Shown here: piece after piece, positions 7,756-16,971 of the stretch
Position numbering within the stretch: the stretch's first letter is position 1
Layout of the letters: each line of letters begins with the position of its first letter
The notes under the pieces: model-generated
Told to the model about the DNA's origin: nothing
The model's database searches: none
Seen by the model: the letters and a program-made list of their open reading frames with translations, nothing else
From: an uncultured Paracoccaceae bacterium
GTDB lineage: Bacteria > Pseudomonadota > Alphaproteobacteria > Rhodobacterales > Rhodobacteraceae
Length of the DNA stretch: 32,566 nucleotides
Assembly: GCA_903930735.1 (NCBI GenBank)
Contig: CAIYZT010000197.1
Location: 1-32,566, forward strand
Direction of reading: 5' to 3'
Position numbers and translations under genes: made by a program

Positions 7756-9420
7756 CTATACGATAATCGAGGTTGGGCGGGCTCGATTGAACCAGACCAT
7801 GATGATAACGCGCGTAACATAAACCGCCGTGAACACCGAGGAGATCACGCCGATCCCCAGGATCACGCCAAAGCCGCGCACAGGGCCTGAGCCGAGCGTG
7901 AAGAGCACGACAGCAGTGATCAACGTGGTCAGGTTCGCATCGACAATCGCCGACAAAGCGCGCTCGAACCCCAGCTCGATCGCCCGCGCCGGGCTCTTGG
8001 CCACGCGAATCTCTTCGCGAATCCGCTCGAAAATCAGCACGTTGGCATCCACCGCCATGCCGATGGTCAAGACCAGACCGGCGATCCCCGGCAGGGTCAG
8101 CGTGCCGCCGATCATAGACAGAAAGCCAAAGATGATCCCCATGTTGACCGCCAGCGCCAAGACCGCAAAGACGCCGAAGAGGCCGTAGGAGGCGACGATA
8201 AAGGCCGAAACTGCGAGCATGGCGATTACGGCGGCGGTCTTGCCGGCATCAATCGAATCCTGCCCCAGTTCCGGGCCGACCGTCTTTTCCTCAAGGAAAA
8301 CCATCTTGGCCGGCAGCGCCCCTGCGCGCAAAAGCACGGCCAGATTGGTGGATTCCTCCAGCGAGAAATTGCCGGTGATGATGCCCGAGCCGCCCGCGAT
8401 ATGGCTTTGGATCGTCGGAGCCGAAATCACTTCGTCGTCCAGAACAATGGCGAAAGGCTCGCCGATATGGGCCGCGGTATAATCGCCAAAAGCCCGCGCA
8501 CCCGAGGGGCCAAAGCGGAAATTGACCGCCGGGCGGTTGTTTTGGTCGAAATCGGGCTGAGCATCGGTCAGATCTTCGCCTGAAACAACCGGGGTCTCGT
8601 CGATGACATAAAAAACGCCCTCATCGCTGGCGTCGGGCAGGATCGTTTGCCCCGGACCCGTAGGATCATCTGCCGAGGAGGCCAACGAATAGACCTGATT
8701 AAAGGTCAGCTTGGCCGTGGTGCCGATGATGTCTTTCAATTCCTGCGCCGAGCCGAGGCCCGGCACTTCGATCAGAATCCGGTCAGTGCCTTGCCGCAAA
8801 ATGGTCGGCTCGCGGGTGCCGGCCTCATCGACGCGGCGGCGGATAATCTCCAGCGATTGCTGGACGGTGCGGCTGTCGGTTGCCAGCTTTTCGGCGTCGG
8901 ACAGGACCACGGTGATCACCGCGCCCGCGCCCGTCACCTCGAAATCAACCGATCCCGCGCCGGTCAGCGAAGAGACCGGCTGCGCCAGCGCCTTGACCGC
9001 CTCAACCCCGGCGGCAAGGCCCTCGGGGCTCGACAAGGTGATCTTCAGCACGTCGGGCGCCGATTTTTCGCGGCGCACGGTGCCGACCTGATCGCGCACC
9101 TCTTTCAAAGCATCGCGCGCATCCGGCCAAAAGCCGTCGATCCGCTGTTTATGGACATCCGCGACCTGAACCTCGGCCAGAATAGACGCACCGCCGCGCA
9201 GATCGAGACCCAGATTGACCAGACCCGAAGGCAGAATGTCGGGCCAAAGCGCCCGGTTCGCATCGGTTTCGGGCGTTGTCACCCCGGTCAGGTCGATCTC
9301 GGCCACAGCGTCATTATGCGCCTCGACCTGGGTGTAAAACAGGTTCGGCACGGCGTAAAACAGGCCAAACCCGACCACGATCAGGATAAAAAAACGCTTC
9401 CATAGCGGCATTTCCAGCAT
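7756..9420 (-). CDS. secD: protein translocase subunit SecD
   Basis: Inner-membrane RND-type partner of SecF, 554 residues, normal for alphaproteobacteria. One N-terminal helix is followed by LGLDLRGGASILAEV, a large periplasmic region including RVDEAGTREPTILRQG and RILIEVPGL, and the C-terminal membrane block with GMAVDANVLIFERIREE, the conserved SecD motif. It lies 5 bp after yajC in the usual yajC-secD-secF order. An ATG three codons inside the chosen start (9411) is also possible. Confidence 0.97.
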   Translation of the reverse strand: MLEMPLWKRFFILIVVGFGLFYAVPNLFYTQVEAHNDAVAEIDLTGVTTPETDANRALWPDILPSGLVNLGLDLRGGASILAEVQVADVHKQRIDGFWPDARDALKEVRDQVGTVRREKSAPDVLKITLSSPEGLAAGVEAVKALAQPVSSLTGAGSVDFEVTGAGAVITVVLSDAEKLATDSRTVQQSLEIIRRRVDEAGTREPTILRQGTDRILIEVPGLGSAQELKDIIGTTAKLTFNQVYSLASSADDPTGPGQTILPDASDEGVFYVIDETPVVSGEDLTDAQPDFDQNNRPAVNFRFGPSGARAFGDYTAAHIGEPFAIVLDDEVISAPTIQSHIAGGSGIITGNFSLEESTNLAVLLRAGALPAKMVFLEEKTVGPELGQDSIDAGKTAAVIAMLAVSAFIVASYGLFGVFAVLALAVNMGIIFGFLSMIGGTLTLPGIAGLVLTIGMAVDANVLIFERIREEIRVAKSPARAIELGFERALSAIVDANLTTLITAVVLFTLGSGPVRGFGVILGIGVISSVFTAVYVTRVIIMVWFNRARPTSIIV

Positions 9421-9425
9421 GTTGA

Positions 9426-9764
9426 TTACTCTTTGACTGTCGCTGGCTCGGTTTTGGAAACGATCGAGGTGATGGTCGATTTGATCACCCGGACCTTGAC
9501 GCCTTCGGCGATCTCAACCTCGACGATACCGTCGTCATTGACCTTGAATACCTTGCCCATGATCCCGCCAGAGGTCACGACCTGATCGCCGCGGCGCATC
9601 GCCTCGACCATGGCGCGGTGCTGTTTCATCTTTTTTTGCTGTGGACGGATCAGCAGGAAATACATGATCCCGAAGACAAGAATAAGCGGCATGATATTGG
9701 CGATAATCGCCCCGCCTCCGGCGGCTCCGGTTGCGGCTTGAGCATAGGCTGGCGTGGCAAACAT
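9426..9764 (-). CDS. yajC: preprotein translocase subunit YajC
   Basis: Small membrane protein (112 residues) associated with SecDF. A single hydrophobic helix (IMPLILVFGIMYFLLI) is followed at once by the family motif RPQQKKMKQHRAMVEAMRRG and then GDQVVTSGGIMGKVFKV, a beta-rich cytoplasmic domain. It is probably the first gene of the leftward run down to ccmG. Confidence 0.96.
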   Translation of the reverse strand: MFATPAYAQAATGAAGGGAIIANIMPLILVFGIMYFLLIRPQQKKMKQHRAMVEAMRRGDQVVTSGGIMGKVFKVNDDGIVEVEIAEGVKVRVIKSTITSIVSKTEPATVKE

Positions 9765-9819
9765 ATTGACCCTCGTTTGTTATCGGAAAAGCGCTGTTCC
9801 CGACCAATTCGGCGGGCAC

Positions 9820-9843
9820 CCTATCGCCGGGGGGGGCGATAGG
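9820..9843. repeat. hairpin with G6 loop upstream of yajC
   Basis: Nine-bp perfect arms CCTATCGCC (9820-9828) and GGCGATAGG (9835-9843) flank GGGGGG. It lies between the end of the acyltransferase gene (stop at 9874) and the yajC start, on the leader side of yajC. There is no T-run on either side, so a simple intrinsic terminator is doubtful. Confidence 0.6.
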
Positions 9844-9873
9844 CAAGCCGCGCCGCATCGCAGAATAGGCGGT

Positions 9874-10803
9874 TCAAACGAAATTGCGCAGGACCGGCAG
9901 GCGTTGCAGGATCAAGGTCAGCGCCCAGCAGAGCGCGAAGGCGAAAATCGCGGCAAAGCTGCGGTCAACATCAGCGCCAAAGGCCTTGTAAGCCACCAGC
10001 ATGGCGGCGGGATGCAGCAGATAGATGCCAAAGGCCGCCCCCGCCAGCAGCGTCGGCCAGGTGCCAACCAGACGCCAGCGCCAGAGCAGCTCAAACCCGA
10101 CGGCGACCAGGATCATCTGCACAGAGGCAAACTCGGGCGCGTAGAGAAAGAGGGCAACGGACACCGATGCCGCGCTGCCAACCGCAATCATCGGCTGATT
10201 TAGGCGGTGCGCAATGGCCGCGAGCGCCCCATACAGAAACAGCGGAATCGAGAAAAACCATTGCGGCAAGGGCTGATGATATAACCAGACATCCCGGAAC
10301 CAACCCGCCGACCCGACATCGGCGTGCAAGATGCCCATCGGCACGCAGACCAGAAACAAGACGCCCGCGCCGACCCAGAGATCGCGCCTTGTCCGGATCG
10401 ACAGCGACAGGATCGGTATCAGCGGCAGCATCAGGATGACAAAGGGCAGGAACCACAGATGGATCGAGGGACCAATGAGGAATGTCATGGGATCACGGAG
10501 CACCTCAAAGCGTTCATCCGCGACAATCTCGAAAATCACCCGATAAACGGCGCACCAAAACAGCCAGGGCAGCGCGATCCGGCGGGCCCGCGACAGCCAA
10601 AAGTGCCGATTGCCATGCTGATCGCCCGAACGGTCAAAGGAGCCCACCGCCAGAAAGGCCGTCAGCATCAGGAACAGGGCCAGCGCGAAATAGCCGATAT
10701 CGGCATAGGGCGCGCGGGCATGGTTCCAGACAATGCCGAAACAGGCCAGAAACCGTGCCAGATCAAGCGAGCGGCGATAGTCCGTTTTGACAGCAGCTTC
10801 CAT
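9874..10803 (-). CDS. acyltransferase 3 family membrane protein
   Basis: Polytopic membrane protein (309 residues, about ten helices) of the acyltransferase-3 type. The family moves acyl groups onto sugars, lipids or glycans at the cytoplasmic membrane. Family signs are LDLARFLACFGIVWNHARAP near the N-terminus with the conserved His, an SRARRIALPWLFW segment, a WFLPFVI segment, and the late LLHPAAMLV helix. ATG 10803 has AAGGG upstream; a TTG at 10827 is a weaker alternative. The substrate cannot be told, as no polysaccharide gene cluster adjoins. It is divergent from serS. Confidence 0.85.
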   Translation of the reverse strand: MEAAVKTDYRRSLDLARFLACFGIVWNHARAPYADIGYFALALFLMLTAFLAVGSFDRSGDQHGNRHFWLSRARRIALPWLFWCAVYRVIFEIVADERFEVLRDPMTFLIGPSIHLWFLPFVILMLPLIPILSLSIRTRRDLWVGAGVLFLVCVPMGILHADVGSAGWFRDVWLYHQPLPQWFFSIPLFLYGALAAIAHRLNQPMIAVGSAASVSVALFLYAPEFASVQMILVAVGFELLWRWRLVGTWPTLLAGAAFGIYLLHPAAMLVAYKAFGADVDRSFAAIFAFALCWALTLILQRLPVLRNFV

Positions 10804-11019
10804 TTTTTGGCCCTTAACCACACCCAAGTAGTTTTTTCGCTAGTGCAGGCATTGACGTTAGCCAAGCAGTTGTTTGCAAAAGGCGCATTTCGCCCTTCCC
10901 TCCAATCCACGATTGTATTTGGCTCGTTTCGGCGCGCCGGTGCGCCCCCTTTCGCCGCCCGCCGATCTGGGGCATAAAACCGCCAAAGCCCCACCCCAAA
11001 TTGCCGCAAGGACGATCCC

Positions 11020-12309
11020 ATGCACGACATCCGCGCCATCAAAGACAATCCTGCCGCCTTTGACCTGGCCCTTTCGCGCCGCGGGCTTGAGGCGCTGGCT
11101 TTGGTTGTTCTAGGCATCGACGAGGCGCGCCGGGCAAAGATTCTGGCGTCCGAGACCGCGCAGGCCGCCCAAAATGCAGCCTCCAAAGAGGCTGGTGCGG
11201 CCAAGGGGCGCGGCGATGAGGCCGAGTTTCAGCGTCTGCGCGCCCTCGTCAGCGAGAAAAAAGAAGAGATCGCCCGTCTGACCGCCGAGGCTGAGGCCGA
11301 GGGCGCCCGTCTGAAAGCCGCCCTCGAAGTGGTGCCTAACCTGCCCCTTCATGAGGTGCCCGACGGCCCGGATGAGAGCGGCAATGTCGAGATCCGTCGC
11401 TGGGGCAATCCGCGCAATTTCGATTTCACCCCGGCCGAGCATTTCGAGATCAAGGGTGTTGCCCCGCTGATGGATTTCACCCGCGCCGCCAAGCTTTCGG
11501 GCGCGCGCTTTGTCGTTCTGCAAGGCGCTGTGATCCGTCTGCACCGGGCGCTGTCACAGTTCATGCTGGATACCCATGTGAATGAGCACGGGCTTTTGGA
11601 GACCTGGACCCCGGTTCTGGTGAAGTCCGAAACCATGTATGGGACTGGAAACCTTCCGAAATTTGCCGAGGACAGCTATCAGACCACCAACGGCTGGTGG
11701 CTGGTGCCGACCTCCGAGGTCTCGTTGACCAATCTGGTCGCGGGCGAGATCAAGGACGAGGCCGAGTTGCCGATCCGCATGACCGCCCATACCCAATGCT
11801 TCCGCTCGGAGGCGGGCTCGGCCGGGCGCGACACCAGCGGGATGCTGCGCCAGCACCAGTTTGAAAAGGTCGAGATGGTGACGATCTGCACGCCGCAGAC
11901 CGCGCTGGAGGAACACGCGCGCATGACCGCCTGCGCCGAGGCGATCCTGGAAAAGCTGGGTATTCCGTACCGGACGATCGTGCTCTGCACCGGCGATATG
12001 GGCTTTGGCAGCCAGAAAACCCACGACATCGAGGCTTGGCTGCCGGGTCAGGCCAAATACCGCGAGATATCCTCGGTCTCGACCTGCGGCCAGTTTCAGG
12101 GCCGCCGGATGAACGCGCGCTACCGGGCGCCGGGCGGCAAGCCAGATTTTGTGGCCACGCTGAACGGCTCGGGGCTGGCCGTGGGGCGCTGCATGATCGC
12201 GGTTCTGGAAAATGGGCAGCAGGCGGATGGATCGGTGGATCTGCCGGCGGTTCTGCACCCCTATCTGGGCGGCAAGGGGCGGATTTCGGCAACGGGTGAT
12301 CTCGTTTGA
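11020..12309 (+). CDS. serS: seryl-tRNA synthetase
   Basis: Class II aminoacyl-tRNA synthetase of 429 residues that charges tRNA-Ser and tRNA-Sec with serine. It begins [22 protein letters not shown], continues with an Ala/Glu-rich coiled-coil arm (about residues 35-105) that grips the tRNA long variable arm, then motif 2 ([14 protein letters not shown] near residue 261, followed by RQHQFEKVE) and motif 3 (NGSGLAVGR near residue 382). AAGGA lies 8 bp upstream of the ATG. Length is standard. Confidence 0.97.
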   Translation: MHDIRAIKDNPAAFDLALSRRGLEALALVVLGIDEARRAKILASETAQAAQNAASKEAGAAKGRGDEAEFQRLRALVSEKKEEIARLTAEAEAEGARLKAALEVVPNLPLHEVPDGPDESGNVEIRRWGNPRNFDFTPAEHFEIKGVAPLMDFTRAAKLSGARFVVLQGAVIRLHRALSQFMLDTHVNEHGLLETWTPVLVKSETMYGTGNLPKFAEDSYQTTNGWWLVPTSEVSLTNLVAGEIKDEAELPIRMTAHTQCFRSEAGSAGRDTSGMLRQHQFEKVEMVTICTPQTALEEHARMTACAEAILEKLGIPYRTIVLCTGDMGFGSQKTHDIEAWLPGQAKYREISSVSTCGQFQGRRMNARYRAPGGKPDFVATLNGSGLAVGRCMIAVLENGQQADGSVDLPAVLHPYLGGKGRISATGDLV

Positions 12310-12443
12310 TCAGGAGCGCGGCATCAGGCGGCGGCGAGGCGGATTTGAATCGCCCACCCAAAAAGGGACCAGATTTGGTTTCATACCGCCTATCGCGCAT
12401 TTACCCTGCGTCACAAACAAATCCAAGCTGAGCTCCTTTGCGT

Positions 12444-13169
12444 ATGAATTGCATGAAAAATCAGTTCCTCCCCCCCGCCCTCCTCGTTGTCCTCACCCTC
12501 GCCTTCCTGGCAGCTCCCTCCGTGACCCCGCCTTTCATGGGCTATCTGCCCGGCCAGATGCCCGTCGATATCGGCCGCGCGGCAATCCAGCCTGCGGGCT
12601 ATGCCTTTTCGATCTGGGGCGTGATCTATCTTTGGCTGATCTTGCATGCTGGCTTTGGCCTGATCAAACGGCGCGGCGATGAGGTTTGGGCCGCGCCGCG
12701 CCCGGCCTTGATGGTCGCGGTGGCGCTGGGCACGGTCTGGCTGGCCATCGCCGCGCAGTGGCCCCTCGGCGCGACGCTGACCATCGCGGTCATGGCCATC
12801 GCAGCGATCACCGCGTTTATGCAGGCAAGTCCGACGAAAGACCGCTGGCTTCTGATCGCCCCTTTGTCGATTTTCGCGGGCTGGCTGACCGCCGCGACGC
12901 TTGTTTCGATCGGGCTGGTGCTGGCGGGCTATGGGGTGATGTCCAACATCGCCTCGGCCTACACGATGCTTGGCGTCGCCGCCGTGCTGGGGCTGGTGCT
13001 GCAATCGCGCCAACCCAGCATGCCGGTTTACGGCGGCACCTTGGTTTGGGCGCTGGTCGCGGTCTGGCAGGTCAATGCCGAGCAGATCCCAGGCGTGGCC
13101 ATGGCCGCCGCAGCAGCCGCCGGCGCCACCGCTCTGGGCACCGCGATCCTTTGGAAGCGTTCGGTCTGA
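12444..13169 (+). CDS. TspO/MBR-related (tryptophan-rich sensory protein-like) membrane protein
   Basis: Hydrophobic protein of about 241 residues with six or seven predicted membrane helices. PSVTPPFMGYLPG followed by QPAGYAFSIWGVIYLWLILHAGFG resembles the larger TspO-like proteins found in alphaproteobacteria; classic TspO is shorter, near 160 residues. TspO proteins bind tetrapyrroles and modulate pigment or stress responses, but ligand binding here is unproven. Starts at 12438 (TTG), 12444 (ATG) and 12453 (ATG, MKNQFLPP) share a frame, and no clear ribosome site separates them. Its stop lies within an inverted repeat, and der converges from the other side. Confidence 0.6.
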   Translation: MNCMKNQFLPPALLVVLTLAFLAAPSVTPPFMGYLPGQMPVDIGRAAIQPAGYAFSIWGVIYLWLILHAGFGLIKRRGDEVWAAPRPALMVAVALGTVWLAIAAQWPLGATLTIAVMAIAAITAFMQASPTKDRWLLIAPLSIFAGWLTAATLVSIGLVLAGYGVMSNIASAYTMLGVAAVLGLVLQSRQPSMPVYGGTLVWALVAVWQVNAEQIPGVAMAAAAAAGATALGTAILWKRSV

Positions 13170-13185
13170 CCCCTTGGGGTCAGAC
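13164..13185. terminator. perfect inverted repeat between convergent genes
   Basis: GTCTGACCCC-TT-GGGGTCAGAC has 10-bp perfect arms and spans the TGA stop (13167-13169) of the TspO-like gene. It lies 8 bp from the der stop. The position between two convergent genes suggests a two-way terminator, but only short T stretches follow, so termination strength is uncertain. Confidence 0.6.
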
Positions 13186-13193
13186 TAACTTTC

Positions 13194-14663
13194 CTATTGC
13201 CCGGTATTGGTTTCTTTGTGTTTGCGCAGGCGGCTTGGCGTGTGAAACTTGCGTTCCTTCCAAGGGTTCTGATCTCCCTGAGAGCGGAAGAACAGCCGGA
13301 TCGGCGTTCCAGGCATATCAAAATGTTCGCGCAAGCCATTGACAAGATAGCGCTTGTAGCTTTCGGCCAGCTCATCGGGCCGCGAGCATTTGATCACGAA
13401 ACCGGGCGGGCGGGTCTTCACCTGAGTCATATAACGCAGCTTGATCCGGTGCCCGCCCGGCGCTGGCGGTGGATGCGCCTCGGTCATGGCGCCAAGCCAG
13501 GTATTCAGCCGCGCGGTCGGGATCCGCTTGTTCCACATGTCATGCGCGGCCCGGATCGCATCATGGAGCCGGTCAAGCCCGCGTCCGGTCTTGGCCGAAA
13601 CCGTGACCAGAGGCGCGCCGCGCAGTTGCGGCAAAAGACGGCCAAAACTTTCCTTCAGATCGGCAAGCTTGACCTGCTTTTCCTCTTCCAGATCCCATTT
13701 ATTGACCGCGATGACCACAGCGCGGCCCTCGGATTCCGCATAATCGGCGATGCGCAGATCTTGCTGTTCAAAGGGAATTTCGACGTCCAGCAGCACAACC
13801 ACGACTTCAGCAAAGCGCACGGCCCGCAACCCGTCGGCCACCGACAGCTTTTCCAGCTTTTCAAAAATCCGCGCCTTTTTGCGCATCCCCGCCGTGTCGA
13901 AAATCCGGATCGGCGTGCCCAGCCAGTCCGATCGGACCGAGATGGCATCGCGCGTGATCCCCGGTTCCGGCCCGGTCAAAAGACGGTCCTCGCCGATGAT
14001 CTTGTTGATCAAAGTGGATTTTCCAGCATTGGGACGCCCGATCACCGCGATCTGCAACGGCTTTTTCGCGGTTGGCCGGTGCGCGGTCTCGTCGGCCTCT
14101 TGCTCGGCCTCTTCTTCGGACAGATCGATATCGGTCAGCGGCGTATTTTCCGCTTCGCGCTCGGCATATTCGCCCTCCAGCGGCTTGAGGATGTGATAAA
14201 GATCATCCATCCCCTCGCCATGTTCAGCCGACATGCGCACCGGCTCGCCGAGGCCCAGCGACCAGGCCTCGATCGCGCCGCCGTCGCCAGCCCGGCCCTC
14301 GGCCTTGTTCACGCCAACGATGACCCGCGAAGACCGCTTGCGCAGAATCTCGGCAAAAACCTCGTCCGAAGGGGTCACGCCGACGCGGCCATCGATCAAG
14401 AAGAGACAAATATCGGCCATATCGACGGCGCGCTCGGTCAAGCGGCGCATCCGGCCCTGAAGGCTGTCATCGGTGACCTCTTCGAGGCCCGCCGTGTCGA
14501 TCACGGTAAAGCGCAGATCGAACAGCTTTGCATCGCCCTCGCGCAGATCGCGGGTCACGCCGGGCTGGTCATCGACCAGCGCCAGTTTGCGCCCGACAAG
14601 GCGGTTGAAAAGGGTAGATTTGCCCACATTCGGGCGGCCCACGATGGCGAGGGTAAAGCTCAT
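13194..14663 (-). CDS. der: ribosome biogenesis GTPase Der (EngA)
   Basis: Tandem-GTPase protein of 489 residues needed for 50S ribosomal subunit maturation. The first G domain has GRPNVGKST (9-17), DTAGL (from 56) and NKAE (119-122). An acidic linker (about 170-195) precedes the second domain with GRPNAGKST (209-217), DTAGM and NKWD. A KH-like C-terminal domain follows, including [10 protein letters not shown] and [18 protein letters not shown]. It is downstream of bamB, 47 bp apart, in a widely conserved order. Confidence 0.98.
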   Translation of the reverse strand: MSFTLAIVGRPNVGKSTLFNRLVGRKLALVDDQPGVTRDLREGDAKLFDLRFTVIDTAGLEEVTDDSLQGRMRRLTERAVDMADICLFLIDGRVGVTPSDEVFAEILRKRSSRVIVGVNKAEGRAGDGGAIEAWSLGLGEPVRMSAEHGEGMDDLYHILKPLEGEYAEREAENTPLTDIDLSEEEAEQEADETAHRPTAKKPLQIAVIGRPNAGKSTLINKIIGEDRLLTGPEPGITRDAISVRSDWLGTPIRIFDTAGMRKKARIFEKLEKLSVADGLRAVRFAEVVVVLLDVEIPFEQQDLRIADYAESEGRAVVIAVNKWDLEEEKQVKLADLKESFGRLLPQLRGAPLVTVSAKTGRGLDRLHDAIRAAHDMWNKRIPTARLNTWLGAMTEAHPPPAPGGHRIKLRYMTQVKTRPPGFVIKCSRPDELAESYKRYLVNGLREHFDMPGTPIRLFFRSQGDQNPWKERKFHTPSRLRKHKETNTGQ

Positions 14664-14710
14664 GATTGGTCAGCGTCCTAAAGAAGCGCTTCCCATACAG
14701 CGGAAATCGG

Positions 14711-16063
14711 CTAGCGGAAAGCCAGAAGTTGTCCCTGGGCCGAGACGACAAACATCATCCCCCCCGCCAGCGCCGGGGCTGCGGCAGCCCCGCCCGGAAT
14801 CTCGGCGGTGGCCTGCAGCGCGCCGTCGGCCGCGCCAAAGAGCCTGAGCAGCCCGTCACCCGACACAACCGCCAACCGCCCGCCCGCCAGAACCGGGCCG
14901 TAATGGGCGTAGATCCCCTTACGCTTTTTCGGATCGTCCTTCAGGAAATAGGGCATCTCGACCTGCCAGATCAGCGCGCCAGATCCGGCATCGAGCCGCA
15001 CCAGTTTGGCCTCGTCATTGACCACAAAGACCGAGCCGCCGACGACCAAGGCTGGGTTCAGCGCGCCTTGGGGGGCGGTCCATATCCGCTGGCCCGTCTG
15101 AGCGTCGAGCGCCGCCGTGGTCCCCGAGGCGGAGCCGGAATACACAGTGCCGCCCGACAGGACCGGATCGCCGGTCAGATCGTTGATCCCCGCATGGCCG
15201 CGCCCTGCCCGATCGCCCACGACCGAGCCGGACCAAAGCGGCGCGCCATCGGTGCCAAAGGCGAGAATATCGCCAGAGGTCATCGGGAAATACACGGTGC
15301 CGTCGCCCATCGCCGGGGACGAAGACCCCAAAACGCCGCTGGCAGACTGCACGCCGGTTTCGGTCCACAAAACGCGCCCGTCCGAGGCGCCAAGCGCCCA
15401 GACCGTGCCGTCACGGCCCGCAACATAGACCGCGCCGCCGCTGGCGAGCGGGCCGCCGGCGGTGACGCTATCAAGCCGTTGACGCCAGCGAATTGCGCCG
15501 GTCGCAGAGTCGAGCGCGATGACCTCACCATAACCTGTGGCGGCGAAAACGCTGCCGCCGTCGACCGACAGACCGCCGCCCGACAGGGCGGAATTGGCGT
15601 CAAATTCGGGCGTCAGATCGGCCTGCCACAGCACCGCACCTGCCGTTGAAACGGCGGTCAGGCCGGCGAGGGCATCCAGCGCAAAGACCCGGCCATCGGC
15701 CACAACCGGGGCGGCCGCGACGCGGTTTTGGCGGCTGTTACCGCCGCCGATGTCCACCGCCCAAACCAGCGCCGGGGCCGCGGAAAAGGAGCCATGCGGG
15801 CTGTCATGGCGCGCGGAACCTGCACGCTGCGGCCAGCCGGCCAGCACTTGCGCGCCGGGCAGATTGATGGCGGCGGATTGGTTTTCAGGGCCGCTCGGTG
15901 GGGCTACCGGATTTGGGTTTTCCTCGGTCGGAACGGAGGCATCCAGATCGGTGCGCAGATCAAACCGCTCGCCTTCCAAGATCACGTCCGGCGCGCAGGC
16001 CGAGAACAACGCGACCAGCATCACCCCAAAGCCAATTCTGAAAAGCCCTTGCCGCATTGCCAT
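14711..16063 (-). CDS. bamB: outer membrane assembly lipoprotein BamB-like (PQQ-like beta-propeller)
   Basis: Predicted lipoprotein of 450 residues. The signal peptide ends in a lipobox, LFSAC, with Cys23 as the lipidated residue. The rest is an eight-bladed PQQ-like propeller: repeats such as VFALDALAGLTAV, VIALDSATGAIRWRQ, VWALGASDGRVLWTE, TAALDAQTGQRIWTA and LVRLDAGSGALIWQ are visible. BamB supports BamA in inserting beta-barrel proteins in the outer membrane. Placement between a YfgM-like gene and der fits this role. AAAGGG precedes the ATG at 16063; a second in-frame ATG lies two codons in. Confidence 0.92.
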   Translation of the reverse strand: MAMRQGLFRIGFGVMLVALFSACAPDVILEGERFDLRTDLDASVPTEENPNPVAPPSGPENQSAAINLPGAQVLAGWPQRAGSARHDSPHGSFSAAPALVWAVDIGGGNSRQNRVAAAPVVADGRVFALDALAGLTAVSTAGAVLWQADLTPEFDANSALSGGGLSVDGGSVFAATGYGEVIALDSATGAIRWRQRLDSVTAGGPLASGGAVYVAGRDGTVWALGASDGRVLWTETGVQSASGVLGSSSPAMGDGTVYFPMTSGDILAFGTDGAPLWSGSVVGDRAGRGHAGINDLTGDPVLSGGTVYSGSASGTTAALDAQTGQRIWTAPQGALNPALVVGGSVFVVNDEAKLVRLDAGSGALIWQVEMPYFLKDDPKKRKGIYAHYGPVLAGGRLAVVSGDGLLRLFGAADGALQATAEIPGGAAAAPALAGGMMFVVSAQGQLLAFR

Positions 16064-16131
16064 AGGCCCTTTGCCTTTCTGTCATTTTCATTGCCCACCC
16101 CTTTCGATTCAAAGGGCCGGCCCTGTATTTT

Positions 16132-16788
16132 CTACCCTTGAACGGCCTCGGGCAGCGTGCCGCCAAGCGCCGTGATGACCTGCCGCAGGCGGTCTTTCAT
16201 GGCCACACTCGACTCTTGATCGGTCAAAAGCGCGATCAAGGCCACAATCGCCTCGTCCGTCTTGCCCTCTTCCAGCGTCAGATAAGCCAGTTGCTCCTGC
16301 GCCAAAACGCGGTAGGGGCGGCCCGCGCCCGCCATGACTTCCAAAAGTCCGCGGCGATCGGCGATCGGCATATCGGTGCCGCTGACCAGGATCAGCCGCA
16401 GATTGGCCAGATCGCGGTAACTCTGCGGCACGGCCTGATCCGCGCCAAGCGCGCGCAGGGCCGCCAAAGCCTCGGCCGGGTCCGAGTTTGGATCCGAGGC
16501 CAGCAAAAGCTGCACGATGGCGGTCTGATTGCCGGTTGCAGGCGCCGCCTTTAGCGCAGCAAGCCGGTCCGCGGGCGCGCCCAGATCGGCCGAATCCAGT
16601 ACGGCGTCGCCAAAGGCCTGTGCCCGGCCCCGATCGGAGGCCACTTTCCACTGGGTCCAGGCGGTTCCGCCGACAATACCGGCGATGACCAGCGCCCCGA
16701 TCCATCCATATTTGCGAAACATCGCAAAGAGTTGGTCGCGCCGGACCTCTTCTGTCACTTCATTGATAAAGCTGTCGCTCTCGCTCAA
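16132..16788 (-). CDS. YfgM-like tetratricopeptide SecYEG-associated protein
   Basis: Membrane-anchored periplasmic protein of 218 residues resembling YfgM, which contacts SecYEG and periplasmic chaperones. The cytoplasmic N-terminus SESDSFINEVTEEVRRDQLF leads into one helix (IGALVIAGIVGGTAW) and a helical-repeat domain. TTG at 16788 is preferred because GGAGG stands 5 bp before it and the product then starts (M)SESDSFINEVTEEV, as I recall for relatives. The upstream in-frame GTG at 16800 lacks such a site. It is followed 68 bp later by bamB. Confidence 0.82.
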   Translation of the reverse strand: MSESDSFINEVTEEVRRDQLFAMFRKYGWIGALVIAGIVGGTAWTQWKVASDRGRAQAFGDAVLDSADLGAPADRLAALKAAPATGNQTAIVQLLLASDPNSDPAEALAALRALGADQAVPQSYRDLANLRLILVSGTDMPIADRRGLLEVMAGAGRPYRVLAQEQLAYLTLEEGKTDEAIVALIALLTDQESSVAMKDRLRQVITALGGTLPEAVQG

Positions 16789-16971
16789 GTCCGCCTCCAC
16801 GTTCTTAGCCTCTCTCTTATAGGCAAAGCCTAACGAGGAACAAGCCCCGCACCGCCCCCTAGCCCCCAAACCCCGCCGGGCACGCCAATAAGCGCCCGTC
16901 GGCAGCGAAGCCTCAATTTTATCATAATTTCAGGCGATCCTGCCTCGGTCAGCTTTGTTACGGGTGAGAAG

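Noticed and set aside
10804-11019. Promoter pair or small gene between the acyltransferase and serS genes
   Set aside because: There are TTGAC-like and AT-rich fragments, but no box pair with good spacing and no supported ORF.
13197-14681. Open frame of 494 codons opposite der
   Set aside because: Antisense shadow; der is unmistakable on the minus strand with both G domains.
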